A DNA stretch of 64,000 nucleotides from SIG78 sp036677805 (GTDB lineage Bacteria; Verrucomicrobiota; Lentisphaeria; Victivallales; Victivallaceae). Where the stretch lies: contig JAVBVS010000024.1 of the NCBI GenBank assembly GCA_036677805.1, positions 333,138 to 397,137 on the forward strand. The letters run 5' to 3'. The position numbers and the translations under genes are program-made. The notes under the pieces were generated by a model that did not search any database, had not been told where the DNA came from, and saw only the letters and a list, made by a program, of their open reading frames with translations. This document shows, piece after piece, positions 8,085 through 16,933 of this stretch. Position 1 is the stretch's first letter. Every line of letters starts with the position of its first letter.

Positions 8085-9128
8085 ATGCACAAAAGGATCG
8101 ATTGGTTGTTGCCGGCGGCGCTGGCGCTGGCGCTGTTCGGCTGCCGCAGCGCGGTGCCGGAACCGGAACTCGGAATCTGTGGCGACGAAACACTGCCTGG
8201 TCATACGCCCAATATCACCCGGCTCGATCTGGCACAATATGAGTTCGTACCGTACGGCAAAGCGTTCAGCCGCCGCGCCGACGGCGCATTGGAGCTGAAG
8301 CTGCCGGAATTGCCCGGCAAACCGGCGTGGGTATTTTCCTCCATCGGCCCGGTTCCGGTCAAGCCCGCGACCCATTACCGGCTGGAGATTGCCGTGGCTA
8401 AAAACCACCGGGTCGACTGGAGCTGGTTTCTGGAGTATTCCCGCAGCGGCGGCGGTACGCCCCACGGTTCGCTGTTGTGGCGTGAAACCGGCCCCGGATC
8501 AAGCAGCGGCAACGTTTCCTGCTGGGATATCCTGACCCCGTCCGATGCGACCGGCTTGAAGCTCTGGTTTACCCTGACCGAGGGCCAGAAGCCGCCGGTT
8601 CCCGGCACCAAGGCGGTTTTCAATACGATCCGGCTTGTGGAACTCGATACGCCGGAATTCGTGCCGGCATCCGGCGAACTCCTGCCCTGGCAATTGAGCG
8701 CCCAAGCCGACGGCCCGGCATCGATCGCGCCGGAACAGGGCAGTTTCAGCAACATCAATCCGACCGTCGGCACGGTCGACGGCGAAACGGTGTTGAAGCT
8801 CGAATTCGGCAAAGGCAAATCGCTGTACGCCTTTTTGCTGTCGCGCCCGATGAATCTCAACGGCGCATTGGTAAGCTACCGGTTTGAAGCGCGCGGCTCC
8901 GGCTGGCTGCGTCCGGGAATCTGGTGGAAACGCACTCCGGTGGAATACTTCTATTCGCATGGCTATCCGGTGGCGCTGACTCCTGAATGGCAGACCGTGG
9001 AGCTGGAGCAGGGGTGTACCGATTGGCTGGCGACGCAGTTCGCGCTGGCCTTCACCAATGCGGGGACGGATACCGTTGCCGAAGTGCGCCGCATTGCGGT
9101 GGCCGTATGGCTGCCGAAATGCAAGTAG
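8085..9128 (+). CDS. Lipoprotein with two carbohydrate-binding-like beta domains
   Basis: This 347-residue protein has a lipoprotein signal: a basic n-region, a long Leu/Ala core and a lipobox LFGC, with the modified Cys at about residue 21. Two beta-sandwich-like modules follow (about 55-185 and 200-345). Each has the pattern of alternating hydrophobic strands with phrases such as HYRLEIAVAKNHRVDW and LVSYRFEARGSGWLRPGIWW seen in carbohydrate-binding modules of the CBM4/9 type. No catalytic residues are apparent. It has its own candidate promoter and is convergent with the kinase gene, 21 bases apart. An outer-membrane polysaccharide-binding role is inferred. Lipid attachment would depend on Lgt, LspA and the Lnt encoded at 23356. 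Confidence 0.75.
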   Translation: MHKRIDWLLPAALALALFGCRSAVPEPELGICGDETLPGHTPNITRLDLAQYEFVPYGKAFSRRADGALELKLPELPGKPAWVFSSIGPVPVKPATHYRLEIAVAKNHRVDWSWFLEYSRSGGGTPHGSLLWRETGPGSSSGNVSCWDILTPSDATGLKLWFTLTEGQKPPVPGTKAVFNTIRLVELDTPEFVPASGELLPWQLSAQADGPASIAPEQGSFSNINPTVGTVDGETVLKLEFGKGKSLYAFLLSRPMNLNGALVSYRFEARGSGWLRPGIWWKRTPVEYFYSHGYPVALTPEWQTVELEQGCTDWLATQFALAFTNAGTDTVAEVRRIAVAVWLPKCK

Positions 9129-9149
9129 GCTGACGCGGAATGCAGCTCC

Positions 9150-10094
9150 TCAGCGGAAGGTCGCCGCGCGGGTGCGCAACTCGATCTTGCGCAGAAATTC
9201 CGCCGTTTCATTCCATGAGGACGGGCGCAGATCGGGATCCTTGGCCAGCAGCCGGTCGATGAACCGGGACAAATCGGCGTCGAAGAACCCCAGCCGTTCG
9301 CAGAGCGGCTGGGGTTTTTCGGTCAGCTGCATGTGAAGCACCTCGTCCATGTCCACCGAAAAAAGCGGCGCTTCGCCGACGAACATTTCATACAGCGTCG
9401 CGCCGAAACTGTACAAATCGGTCTTGAGGCCGAAACGGTGGTATTCGCCCCGGACCAGTTCGGGCGGGACGTAAAGCGGCGTGGCCATCAAACTGTCGGC
9501 GTCCGGCGTCTTGCCGCCGAAATGAGCCAGGCCCATATCCGCCAGCTTGGGCTCGTCGTCCTTGCCGATCAGAATGTTGGCCGGTTTGATGTCGCCGTGG
9601 ACCAGCTTGACCCGGCGCCAGGCATAGGCCAGCGCTTCGGCGATCCGCACCCCGATATGGAGCGCTTCGGCGAAATCCAGCGCACCGTACTGATCGAGGC
9701 GTTCTTCGACCGATTTGCCTTCGACCAGCTCCATGGCAAAGTAACAGACCCCGCGGTCGTCGACCCCGGCGGCCAGCGCCTGAACGATATTGGGATGGTT
9801 GACCTTGGCCGCGGCTCTGGCTTCGGCGAAAAAGCGCTGGACGTTTTCAGTGTTGCTGCTGAGCTCGTTGATGATCAGCTTGAGCGCCACATCGCGCCGC
9901 AGCAACGGCTGCTGGGCGACGTAAACCACACCGTTGGCGCCGCGCGCCAGTTCGCCGATGATCTGAAAATCCCGGACCTTGACGCCGGCGAAGAGGCCTT
10001 TGAACTTCTGTTTGCACAGCGGACAAACTCCGCTGGACAGATCGTTGTTCAGCGTATCGATTTTTTCTTTGCAATTGGAGCAGCGATATAACAT
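9150..10094 (-). CDS. Zinc-ribbon Ser/Thr protein kinase (Hanks type)
   Basis: The 314-residue cytoplasmic kinase begins with a zinc ribbon (C5, C8, C24, C27). The glycine loop GELARGANGVV starts at 48 and the ATP-binding Lys is at 72 (VALKLI). The catalytic loop HGDIKPAN has Asp168, and DMG in place of DFG is at 186-188. A proline-rich-target substrate lobe and an LLAKDPDLRPS end follow. There is no transmembrane or PASTA region, so it senses something inside the cell, perhaps metal or redox through the ribbon, which is inference. The start is set by the TGATG overlap with the upstream reductase stop (10092-10096), implying translational coupling. It is the last gene of the clpC unit. Confidence 0.9.
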   Translation of the reverse strand: MLYRCSNCKEKIDTLNNDLSSGVCPLCKQKFKGLFAGVKVRDFQIIGELARGANGVVYVAQQPLLRRDVALKLIINELSSNTENVQRFFAEARAAAKVNHPNIVQALAAGVDDRGVCYFAMELVEGKSVEERLDQYGALDFAEALHIGVRIAEALAYAWRRVKLVHGDIKPANILIGKDDEPKLADMGLAHFGGKTPDADSLMATPLYVPPELVRGEYHRFGLKTDLYSFGATLYEMFVGEAPLFSVDMDEVLHMQLTEKPQPLCERLGFFDADLSRFIDRLLAKDPDLRPSSWNETAEFLRKIELRTRAATFR

Positions 10095-11236
10095 CAGGAC
10101 TCCACCGTACTTCCGGCGTCGGCGATTTTTTCCCATCCGGCGATCTCTTCCAGCCGGTTGATGATCGGCAGATGCTGGGTACAGGCCGCTTCGCAGCGAC
10201 CGCAATGCAGGCAGTCCCCGGCCTTGGCCCATGACTCCGGCAACACTCCCCAGACGCGGTTGCCGCGCAGATTTTCGACCATCTGGTCGTCCGGAATGCC
10301 CGCGATCAGCTTCTGGTTGTAGAACTGCATGAAAGCCGGTACGCAGATGCGCGCCGGGCAATCCTTGCAGTAGCCGCAGCCGGTGCAGAAGCCGGAAAAT
10401 CCCTCGCCGAGCAGCGTTCCGAGCTCCGCGAGTTCCGCTTCTCCGAGCGGCGTCGCGCTGTCGGCGGCGGCGCAGGCCAGATCGACATGTTCGAACGTGG
10501 TGAAACCGTTGAGCGCCACATCGAGCAGTTCGAGTCCCGCGACGAAACGCAGCGCCGCCAGCGTCGGTGACTCTCCCTGCCGGGCGATGAAGCGGAACTT
10601 GTCCTCATATTGCGGAATCAGTCCGCCGTAAAGCGAGTTCATCGCCACCACCCCCATGCCGCGTTGGCGCGCCGCGCGGACGCCCGCCAGCCGATAGGGG
10701 AAATTCAGGATGTTAAGGCCCAGCAGCACGCCTTCAAAACGGCCCGACGCGACCACTTTCGACACGGCGTCGCCGGTCAGATGGGTGGAGAAGGCGAGGT
10801 GGCGGACGACTCCGTCGGCCTTGGCCCGCAGCATTGCTTCATACAGTCCGTCCGGCCGGATGCAGTCGTCGTAATGGGCCATGGTCCGGAAGTTCCAAGC
10901 GTGGAAAATATCGATCGTATCGACCTGGAGCCGATCGCGTGAACGCAGGATGCGCTCGTAAGCCTCCTGTGCGGTTTTGATGTGGCCGGGCATCAGTTTG
11001 GTCGAAACGGTGAATTTTTCGCGGGGCATGGCGGCAAAGGCCTTGCCGAAAATGATCTCACTCTGATCGTCGCAATAGCCGGGCGCAGTGTCGAAATAGG
11101 TGATTCCCCGCTCGAACGCATAGCGGACCAGATCAATATGCTGCATTTCATTCTGCCGGACCATATCGAACCGCATGCCGCCGAACCCGATGGCCGAAAC
11201 CCTGATTCCGGTATTGCCGTATGATTTGTAGATCAT
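10094..11236 (-). CDS. Aldo/keto reductase with C-terminal 4Fe-4S ferredoxin domain
   Basis: This 380-residue protein has an AKR barrel (about 1-270) beginning GNTGIRVSAIGFGGMRF, with the catalytic Asp/Tyr region FDTAPGYCDDQSEIIFGKAF. A C-terminal iron-sulfur module follows with two clusters of ligands, CTGCGYCKDCPARIC and CLHCGRCEAACTQHLP. This is the oxidoreductase family of anaerobes that couples an NAD(P)H-type barrel to ferredoxin. Substrate is unknown. MIYKSYG at 11236 is preferred to an ATG 12 bases upstream because GGATGGGA lies at the right distance only for the former. That ribosome site is partly inside a GC hairpin (11247-11265). The stop overlaps the kinase start. Confidence 0.9.
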   Translation of the reverse strand: MIYKSYGNTGIRVSAIGFGGMRFDMVRQNEMQHIDLVRYAFERGITYFDTAPGYCDDQSEIIFGKAFAAMPREKFTVSTKLMPGHIKTAQEAYERILRSRDRLQVDTIDIFHAWNFRTMAHYDDCIRPDGLYEAMLRAKADGVVRHLAFSTHLTGDAVSKVVASGRFEGVLLGLNILNFPYRLAGVRAARQRGMGVVAMNSLYGGLIPQYEDKFRFIARQGESPTLAALRFVAGLELLDVALNGFTTFEHVDLACAAADSATPLGEAELAELGTLLGEGFSGFCTGCGYCKDCPARICVPAFMQFYNQKLIAGIPDDQMVENLRGNRVWGVLPESWAKAGDCLHCGRCEAACTQHLPIINRLEEIAGWEKIADAGSTVES

Positions 11237-11275
11237 GATGATTCCCATCCGGCGCGGAGCCGGATTTTTTGCAAG

Positions 11276-12115
11276 TTACGATTGTGGCGCGGTGACGGTC
11301 AGTTGATAATAAAGCTGCACCGTCCGGTCCGAATTCGGCACTTGCATATTGACGGTGCCGCTGTAGACCCCCGGAGTAAAACCGGCGGGCAGCGCGATCC
11401 GGAGCAGATAGACCCGGAAGCCGTCGTCCAGCGGCGCATTTTCCGCCGGAGCCGGAATGTGGCTCCAGCTATTTTTTTCATAGCGGTATTGCAATGCCGT
11501 CAGGGTCATGCTGTTGGCCGGAAGCACCGGGTTGCCGCTGCCGTCGGTCAGGGCTCCGGCGGTGATTTTGACCTCCCGGAGCGGACGCCGGGGCAGCGCC
11601 GCCACCGCCGCGGTGAAGGTTGTTCCGGACGCGGCCGTCCATTGCGGGAAATCCGTTTCGCGTTTGATCGGCAGGCAATCGGTTTCCGGGATTTTGCCCG
11701 AAGGCAATGCCACCAGCGAGACCGGAGCCATGGCGTCAAGCGGGAACTTCGCCAGCGTTTCAAAGAGTGCGAGATAGCGCTGCATTGTATTGCAGACCGC
11801 CGCGAATTCGGGCGTCCAGCCCTGCCGGGCATTGGCTGCCGCCAACCCCAGCTGGTACTGCAATACGCTCAATTCTGGGTAAAAAGGCGACGGCACGGTC
11901 TGAAAATTCATCAGATAGAGCAGCCGCTGCGCCGCCGCTTCCGGCCGCAGCCGTTGATCCCACACATCGCGCAGCGCGGTTTCATTCAACGTCCCCTCAT
12001 AGGAGATCATGCCTTCGGTCAATACGTCAAGCCGGTTCGCCTGCGCCGCCGGGACCGCCAGAGTCAATGCCAACAGGGCCGCCGCGCCGCTTCTCAGGAT
12101 AAGACGGTTGATCAT
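11276..12115 (-). CDS. Secreted protein of unknown function in the clpC unit
   Basis: The 279-residue product begins with a clear signal peptide (ILRSGAAALLALTLAVPAAQA, cleavage after about residue 25). An all-helical stretch (about 30-120) is followed by a beta-rich domain (about 150-279) that ends like an Ig or CARDB fold: PAGFTPGVYSGTVNMQV. I do not recognise the family. It lies 32 bases after clpC and 39 before the reductase on the same strand, so it is probably co-transcribed. The ATG at 12115 follows a GGGGGAAAGG ribosome site and matches the signal peptide, whereas an ATG 36 bases upstream would give an unnatural N-terminus. Confidence 0.65.
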   Translation of the reverse strand: MINRLILRSGAAALLALTLAVPAAQANRLDVLTEGMISYEGTLNETALRDVWDQRLRPEAAAQRLLYLMNFQTVPSPFYPELSVLQYQLGLAAANARQGWTPEFAAVCNTMQRYLALFETLAKFPLDAMAPVSLVALPSGKIPETDCLPIKRETDFPQWTAASGTTFTAAVAALPRRPLREVKITAGALTDGSGNPVLPANSMTLTALQYRYEKNSWSHIPAPAENAPLDDGFRVYLLRIALPAGFTPGVYSGTVNMQVPNSDRTVQLYYQLTVTAPQS

Positions 12116-12147
12116 TATTTTTGCCTTTCCCCCGGAATCGGGGCGTG

Positions 12148-14790
12148 TCATTCGGTTTTTTTGCGGCTCCGCGGCTTCCGCGGCGGTTTTGCCGCCGGCT
12201 TCGCCGGATCGGCCGGGGGCTCTGCCGGAGCTGCCGGAAGCACTGCCGGGCTGGCCGGCACCGACGAACTTTCCGGGAAGAACAGCAGCTTCTGGTTGTC
12301 GACCTTGACTTCCACCTGGTCGGCGTTTTCGAAGTAACCCTTGAGCAGTTCTTCGGCCAGCGGGTCTTCGAGATAACGTTCGACCGCCCGGCGCAGCGGA
12401 CGGGCGCCGTATTCCGGCTCGAACCCCTTGGAGATCAGAAAATTGCGCACGTCGTTTTCGAGTTTGAGTTCGAGGTTTCGGCTCCGCAGCCGGTTGGCGA
12501 CCGCCTTGACTTCCAGATCGACGATCGCGAGCAGATCCTCTTTTTCGAGTTTGCGGAAAATGATCACATCGTCGACCCGGTTCAGGAATTCCGGTTTGAA
12601 ATACTTTTTCGCCGTTTCCAGCAGCCGCTCCTGAATCTTCACATCATTGGACCCGGGAGTGCCGAAGCCCATGGCCGATGTCCCTTTGACCAGTTGCTCC
12701 GCTCCGACGTTGCTGGTCATGATAATGATTGTATTGCGGAAGTCGATCCGGCGGCCGAGAGAATCGGTGAGCTTGCCTTCTTCAAGAATCTGAAGCAGCA
12801 TGTGCAACACGTCCGGATGGGCTTTTTCGATTTCATCGAACAGCACCACCGAATAGGGATGACGGCGCACCCGTTCGGTCAATTCGCCGCCCTCGCCATG
12901 GCCGACATAACCCGGCGGCGAACCGACCAGGCGGCTGACATTGAATTTTTCCATATATTCGGACATGTCGACCTGAATCAGCGCGTCGGCGCTGCCGAAC
13001 ATGAATTCCGCCAGCGCTTTGGCCAGCAGCGTCTTGCCCACCCCGGTCGGACCCAGGAAAATGAACGAGCCGATCGGCCGCGCCGGGTTTTTGAGGTCGG
13101 CCCGCGAACGCCGCAGCGAACGCGAAATAATGCCGACCGCCTCATCTTGTCCGATCACCGTTTTTCGGAGCTCCTCTTCCATCCGCAGCAGCCGTTTGTT
13201 TTCGCCCTCCGCCATCTGCTGCACCGGAATTCCGGTCAGTTTCGCCACCACCAGCGCCATGTCATCGGCGGTGATGACCGGCACATTGGTGTGTTTTTCC
13301 TCACGGTGTTTTTCCAGCATGTCCTCCAGCGCCTTGCGCGCTTCGCGTTCGCGGTCGCGGTACTTGGCCGCCTCCTCGAATTTCTGGTCGGCAATGGCCT
13401 GTTCCTTGGCCTGGCAGACTTCCTGGATCGCCTGTTCCAGCGCCTGGGTATTCGGCGGCACGACGGTTTCGCGGATCCGTGCCCGGGCGCCGGCTTCATC
13501 CAGCACGTCAATCGCTTTGTCGGGCAGGAATCTGCCCGAAATATAGCGGTCGGACAGACGCACTGCCGCCACGATCGCCGCCTCCTCGTAACGGACGTGA
13601 TGGTGTTTTTCGTAGGTTTCTTTGAGCCCCATCAGAATCTTGATCGCATCTTCGGCGTTGGGCGGATTGACCATGATCGGCTGGAAGCGGCGCTCCAGCG
13701 CGGCGTCCTTTTCAATGCCTTTGCGGTATTCGTCGAGTGTGGTCGCGCCGACGCATTGCAGCTCGCCGCGCGACAGCGCCGGTTTGATGATGTTGGCCGC
13801 GTCCATCGCGCCTTCGGCGCCGCCGGCGCCCACGATGGTGTGGAGTTCGTCGATGAACAGAATCACCTTGCCCGAATTGCGCACTTCGTCGATCACCGCC
13901 TTGATGCGTTCTTCGAACTGGCCGCGATATTTGGTCCCCGCCACCATCAGAGGCAGGTCGAGCGCATAAATCTTTTTGTCCAGCAGCAGGTCCGGAACTT
14001 TGTGCTGGGCGATGGCCTGGGCCAGACCTTCGAGGATCGCGGTTTTGCCGACGCCGGCTTCGCCGATCAGCACCGGGTTGTTTTTGGTGCGGCGGCAGAG
14101 CACTTGAATCACCCGTTCGATTTCATCGTGGCGGCCGATGACCGGGTCGAGCGCGCCTTTCTGGGCCATCTCGGTGAGATTGCGGCCGAACGCATTCAGC
14201 GCCGGCAGCTGGTTGTCGCCGTTGGCGGTCCCGGTGGCGGCCGCGCCGGGCGCTCCACCGCCGGGCGTCGGATTGCCGCCGCCGCCGGAAGGATTGTCGG
14301 AATCCGGCGGCAATTCATCCGGGACATAATCCGGATCGAGCGCTTTGACTACGGCGTTGCGGACGCTGTCGACGTCAATCTGCATGTTGCGCAGGATTCG
14401 GGCCGCCTCGCTTTCGCCGTCGCGCAGTAATGCCAGCAGCAGATGTTCAGTGCCGATGAAATTATAATTCATCGCTTTGGCTTCGGTCGCCGCCAGCAGG
14501 ATGACGCGTTTGAGCCGCGTGGTCAGCGGCAGGCTGCCCGCCTTCTGAGTGTGACCGCCGGAGCCGCAGCATTTTTCCACCTCCAGCCGTAATTGATCGA
14601 GGCTTATTCCCATATTCTTGAGCACTTCGACCGCCACGCCTTCGCCCAATCCCAGCAGTCCGAGCAGCAGATGTTCGGTGCCGATATAGTCGTGGTTGAG
14701 CCGTTCCGCTTCCTTCTGGGCCAGCAGCAAGGTATGTCGCGCCCGGGGTGTCAGGTTGTTCAATCCGCCGTTGTTGTCATTGTCTGCCAT
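12148..14790 (-). CDS. clpC: ATP-dependent Clp protease ATPase subunit ClpC
   Basis: This 880-residue Hsp100 unfoldase feeds substrates to ClpP. Two Clp_N repeats lie at about 10-150 (IGTEHLLLGLL and IGTEHLLLALL). A Pro/Gly-rich linker follows, then AAA+ module 1 with Walker A GEAGVGKT, a UVR-like M-region (FEEAAKYRDREREARKALE) and AAA+ module 2 with Walker A GPTGVGKT and LFDEIEKAHP. The UVR motif and short middle domain indicate ClpC rather than ClpB. The C-terminus has an unusual Ala/Pro/Lys-rich tail of about 40 residues (ending PRKPRSRKKTE). The start MADNDNN has AGGAG upstream. It heads a minus-strand run with a secreted protein, a reductase and a kinase. Confidence 0.95.
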   Translation of the reverse strand: MADNDNNGGLNNLTPRARHTLLLAQKEAERLNHDYIGTEHLLLGLLGLGEGVAVEVLKNMGISLDQLRLEVEKCCGSGGHTQKAGSLPLTTRLKRVILLAATEAKAMNYNFIGTEHLLLALLRDGESEAARILRNMQIDVDSVRNAVVKALDPDYVPDELPPDSDNPSGGGGNPTPGGGAPGAAATGTANGDNQLPALNAFGRNLTEMAQKGALDPVIGRHDEIERVIQVLCRRTKNNPVLIGEAGVGKTAILEGLAQAIAQHKVPDLLLDKKIYALDLPLMVAGTKYRGQFEERIKAVIDEVRNSGKVILFIDELHTIVGAGGAEGAMDAANIIKPALSRGELQCVGATTLDEYRKGIEKDAALERRFQPIMVNPPNAEDAIKILMGLKETYEKHHHVRYEEAAIVAAVRLSDRYISGRFLPDKAIDVLDEAGARARIRETVVPPNTQALEQAIQEVCQAKEQAIADQKFEEAAKYRDREREARKALEDMLEKHREEKHTNVPVITADDMALVVAKLTGIPVQQMAEGENKRLLRMEEELRKTVIGQDEAVGIISRSLRRSRADLKNPARPIGSFIFLGPTGVGKTLLAKALAEFMFGSADALIQVDMSEYMEKFNVSRLVGSPPGYVGHGEGGELTERVRRHPYSVVLFDEIEKAHPDVLHMLLQILEEGKLTDSLGRRIDFRNTIIIMTSNVGAEQLVKGTSAMGFGTPGSNDVKIQERLLETAKKYFKPEFLNRVDDVIIFRKLEKEDLLAIVDLEVKAVANRLRSRNLELKLENDVRNFLISKGFEPEYGARPLRRAVERYLEDPLAEELLKGYFENADQVEVKVDNQKLLFFPESSSVPASPAVLPAAPAEPPADPAKPAAKPPRKPRSRKKTE

Positions 14791-14897
14791 GATATTCGAT
14801 CTCCTGTTGCGAAGTAAAAATAATGCCGGTTCCGCCATTGCCTCTGCTTAGACCGCGAATTTCCCGCAGGGGTTCTTCCGCGCCGGCGGATTCGGCC

Positions 14898-15101
14898 TCA
14901 AATACTGCCGGCGGAATTTTGCCATGATGCGGGATAATTGGCCGGAATCCGGCTGTATTGTCCGGAGCGATGCCGGACCGGCCGGTCGGGTGATGCTGTT
15001 CCCGGTCCGGTGCTGCTGCAACCGCACATGGTCAGCATCCAAAACAAAAAAACCACGACGCCCGCGGCCGCCGTGGTTTTTCGAACCTTCGCGAATCTCA
15101 T
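14898..15101 (-). CDS. Candidate small lipoprotein whose signal region contains a terminator-like hairpin
   Basis: A 67-codon frame starts MRFAKVRK, continues with a hydrophobic core (TAAAGVVVFLFWMLTM) and then CGCSSTGPG, a convincing lipoprotein signal. The rest is a short polar tail. There is no strong ribosome site. The codons for KTTAAAGVVVF form the AACCACG/CGTGGTT hairpin at 15051-15078 flanked by A and T runs, which could instead end transcription of the gene at 15124. Either the frame is real and read through, or the lipoprotein look is accidental. Homologues would decide. Confidence 0.4.
   Translation of the reverse strand: MRFAKVRKTTAAAGVVVFLFWMLTMCGCSSTGPGTASPDRPVRHRSGQYSRIPANYPASWQNSAGSI
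15051..15078 (-). terminator. Bidirectional hairpin, possible terminator of the 99-aa membrane protein gene
   Basis: AACCACG (15051-15057) pairs with CGTGGTT (15072-15078). A-rich sequence lies on one side and TTT on the other, giving a T run on either strand. It sits 45 bases after the stop at 15124 but also within a possible lipoprotein frame. Confidence 0.45.
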
Positions 15102-15123
15102 CTTATGCCGGTCCGGAGCATGA

Positions 15124-15423
15124 CTACAACCCGGCGTCCGCTTCCGCGGTACGCTTGGCATCAACCGCATTCTTGATGCCCGAGGTGCCGTGCGCATTGT
15201 CGGCCGCCGGAGCGCCTTCCGGGGCGGCCGCCGGAGCGGCTGCGGGTTCGGCGGTTGCGGATTGTCCGGAGCCGAAGATGGCGGTGATCCGGGTTTTGAT
15301 GATATCCATGAGTTCAAACTTCTGGATTTCCAAGGTCTGAAAAACCACCACCAGAATCATCAGAACCATCGTCAGCGCAATCAGGATGTCGCGCATCTTG
15401 GTCAATGTATTAGCGTTTGCCAT
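15124..15423 (-). CDS. Small single-pass membrane protein
   Basis: The 99-residue protein has one transmembrane segment (about residues 11-30, ILIALTMVLMILVVVFQTL) followed by an amphipathic stretch and an Ala/Pro-rich tail (PAAAPAAAPEGAPAA). There is no lipobox. It starts nine bases after the stop of the anchored coiled-coil protein (15433) and so probably shares its transcript. No family is recognised, and a partner role for the upstream anchored protein is a guess from context. Confidence 0.65.
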   Translation of the reverse strand: MANANTLTKMRDILIALTMVLMILVVVFQTLEIQKFELMDIIKTRITAIFGSGQSATAEPAAAPAAAPEGAPAADNAHGTSGIKNAVDAKRTAEADAGL

Positions 15424-15432
15424 GGCCCGAGA

Positions 15433-16668
15433 TCACTTTCTGTCTTTGACGATCTTTGCGATTTCATCGTCCCCGAAGAAAACCAGATCGCCGACTTTCG
15501 GCCGCTGTCCGCCCTTGGTGTCCAACGGCTCGCCGATCGAACAATTGTCATCAACCTTCACCAGCTTCACCTTGTTGATATATTCGGCTTCGCCGCTGGG
15601 CATATTGCGGGCGACGGTCAGGATCGCGCCTTCGGGAATCATCGGATCGACATAATTGATCCGGTTGCCGAAGGGTTCTTCCACCCGGGTCTTGCGTCCC
15701 AGCGAGATCACCAGGAAACCGAACTTGTCGTCGACGTCCATGACCTTGCCTTTTTCCTGATCCTTGACCAGCTGCAACGCCGCCGCGCTGCCTTCGGCCA
15801 TCGGTTCCTTCGGGGCCTCCAGTCCGAGCACCCGGCAGATGCGGAGCAGTTCTTTGTCCTTGCGGTCGCGCTGCGCCTTCAGGTCTTCGATCTGGCCGTT
15901 CTTTTCGCTGACCACCTGTTCGAGATTTTTGATCGAACGCTGCGCATCCTTCAAACCGGCGTCGAGCTCCACCGCCCGGCGTTTCAGCGCCTGCGCGTCA
16001 TTGACTACGGAGTTCAAGCCCGATTCGTAATCCTGTTCGCCCAGGCCCGGCGTCTGGGCGCCGATGGCGGAGGCGATGTTCTGGACCCGCTGGCTGAAAA
16101 CGCCGTCGCGCTTGCGCCAGTAGGAGATTCGGGAATCGAGCGTCTGATAGGCATTGGCATAACCGCTCGACTTGAGCTGATCGACGCTGACGTCGGCGCC
16201 GAGCGTCCGCGCCGAAGCAGAAACCCGCGCCAAGATCGCATTGGTGCGGGTTTGATAATCGCTGACGTAACTCTGAAGTTTGGCAATGTTGCCGGAGTAG
16301 CTGTCAAGTTTCTGGAATTGATCCGCCGCCAGTCCGCGCATTTCCAGCGTGCCGCCCACCTGGGCCAGCGCAGTGGCCAGCGCATCGCGTTCGGCGGTGA
16401 CTTTCGTCGCCAGTTCCGGCAGTTTTACGATCAGGCCGGGGAGCGCGGCGTATTGGGTCTGGTCCATGGCGGACGGCGTCAGTTCCGAAGCCACCGATGT
16501 GCCGCTGCCGGCATCGAGCGCGACCGCCGTGGCATTGATCTTGGCCGCCATATCGTTCCAGCCGTCGACCAGCTGTCCCCGCTTTTCGTAAAGAAAGAAC
16601 GAAAACACGGCTGAAACCGCCGCCAGCAGGAAAATCAATACCGCCAGAAAAATGCTGAATCCCTTCAT
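15433..16668 (-). CDS. Membrane-anchored coiled-coil protein of unknown function
   Basis: This 411-residue protein has an N-terminal transmembrane anchor (about 4-27, IFLAVLIFLLAAVSAVFSFFL) and then a mostly helical body. A clear coiled coil spans about 240-285 (LKDAQRSIKNLEQVVSEKNGQ and onward). The C-terminal part (about 305-411) is beta-rich, with DDKFGFLVISLGRKTRVE, and may be a small SH3- or OB-like barrel. That layout recalls envelope proteins such as MreC, but the sequence does not match MreC motifs that I know. The start has GGGAGAGG upstream. It is followed by a small membrane protein. Likely periplasmic, with function open. Confidence 0.7.
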   Translation of the reverse strand: MKGFSIFLAVLIFLLAAVSAVFSFFLYEKRGQLVDGWNDMAAKINATAVALDAGSGTSVASELTPSAMDQTQYAALPGLIVKLPELATKVTAERDALATALAQVGGTLEMRGLAADQFQKLDSYSGNIAKLQSYVSDYQTRTNAILARVSASARTLGADVSVDQLKSSGYANAYQTLDSRISYWRKRDGVFSQRVQNIASAIGAQTPGLGEQDYESGLNSVVNDAQALKRRAVELDAGLKDAQRSIKNLEQVVSEKNGQIEDLKAQRDRKDKELLRICRVLGLEAPKEPMAEGSAAALQLVKDQEKGKVMDVDDKFGFLVISLGRKTRVEEPFGNRINYVDPMIPEGAILTVARNMPSGEAEYINKVKLVKVDDNCSIGEPLDTKGGQRPKVGDLVFFGDDEIAKIVKDRK

Positions 16669-16933
16669 GGACCTCTCCCGTTGCCGCTTCCACCGGAGCC
16701 GCGCGCCTTGCGATTGGGGCTGCCGCGCCTGTCGGATTGCTTGAAGCTGTTTTTATTTGATAAAATTAACCTGTTGCCAATCACATCACAGTCACGCTGT
16801 GACAAATATCATACAATGATGAAAATTAGCACTGAAATCTTGAAAATCAACCCCGGAACATTAAAAAATCGGCAATAGTACGGACTTTTTTTCAATATTT
16901 GCAGCGATTTGCTCTTATTTGTTTCTTTTTCGA

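Noticed and set aside
12121..14430. Plus-strand frame of 769 codons
   Set aside because: It is the antisense of clpC, whose motifs are unmistakable on the minus strand. The composition (His, Phe, Arg, Gln) is a shadow pattern.
16681..16878. 65-codon plus-strand frame in the gap before the esterase gene
   Set aside because: No ribosome site, mixed composition and an AT-rich non-coding look. The gap (16669-16933) holds no clear gene or terminator.
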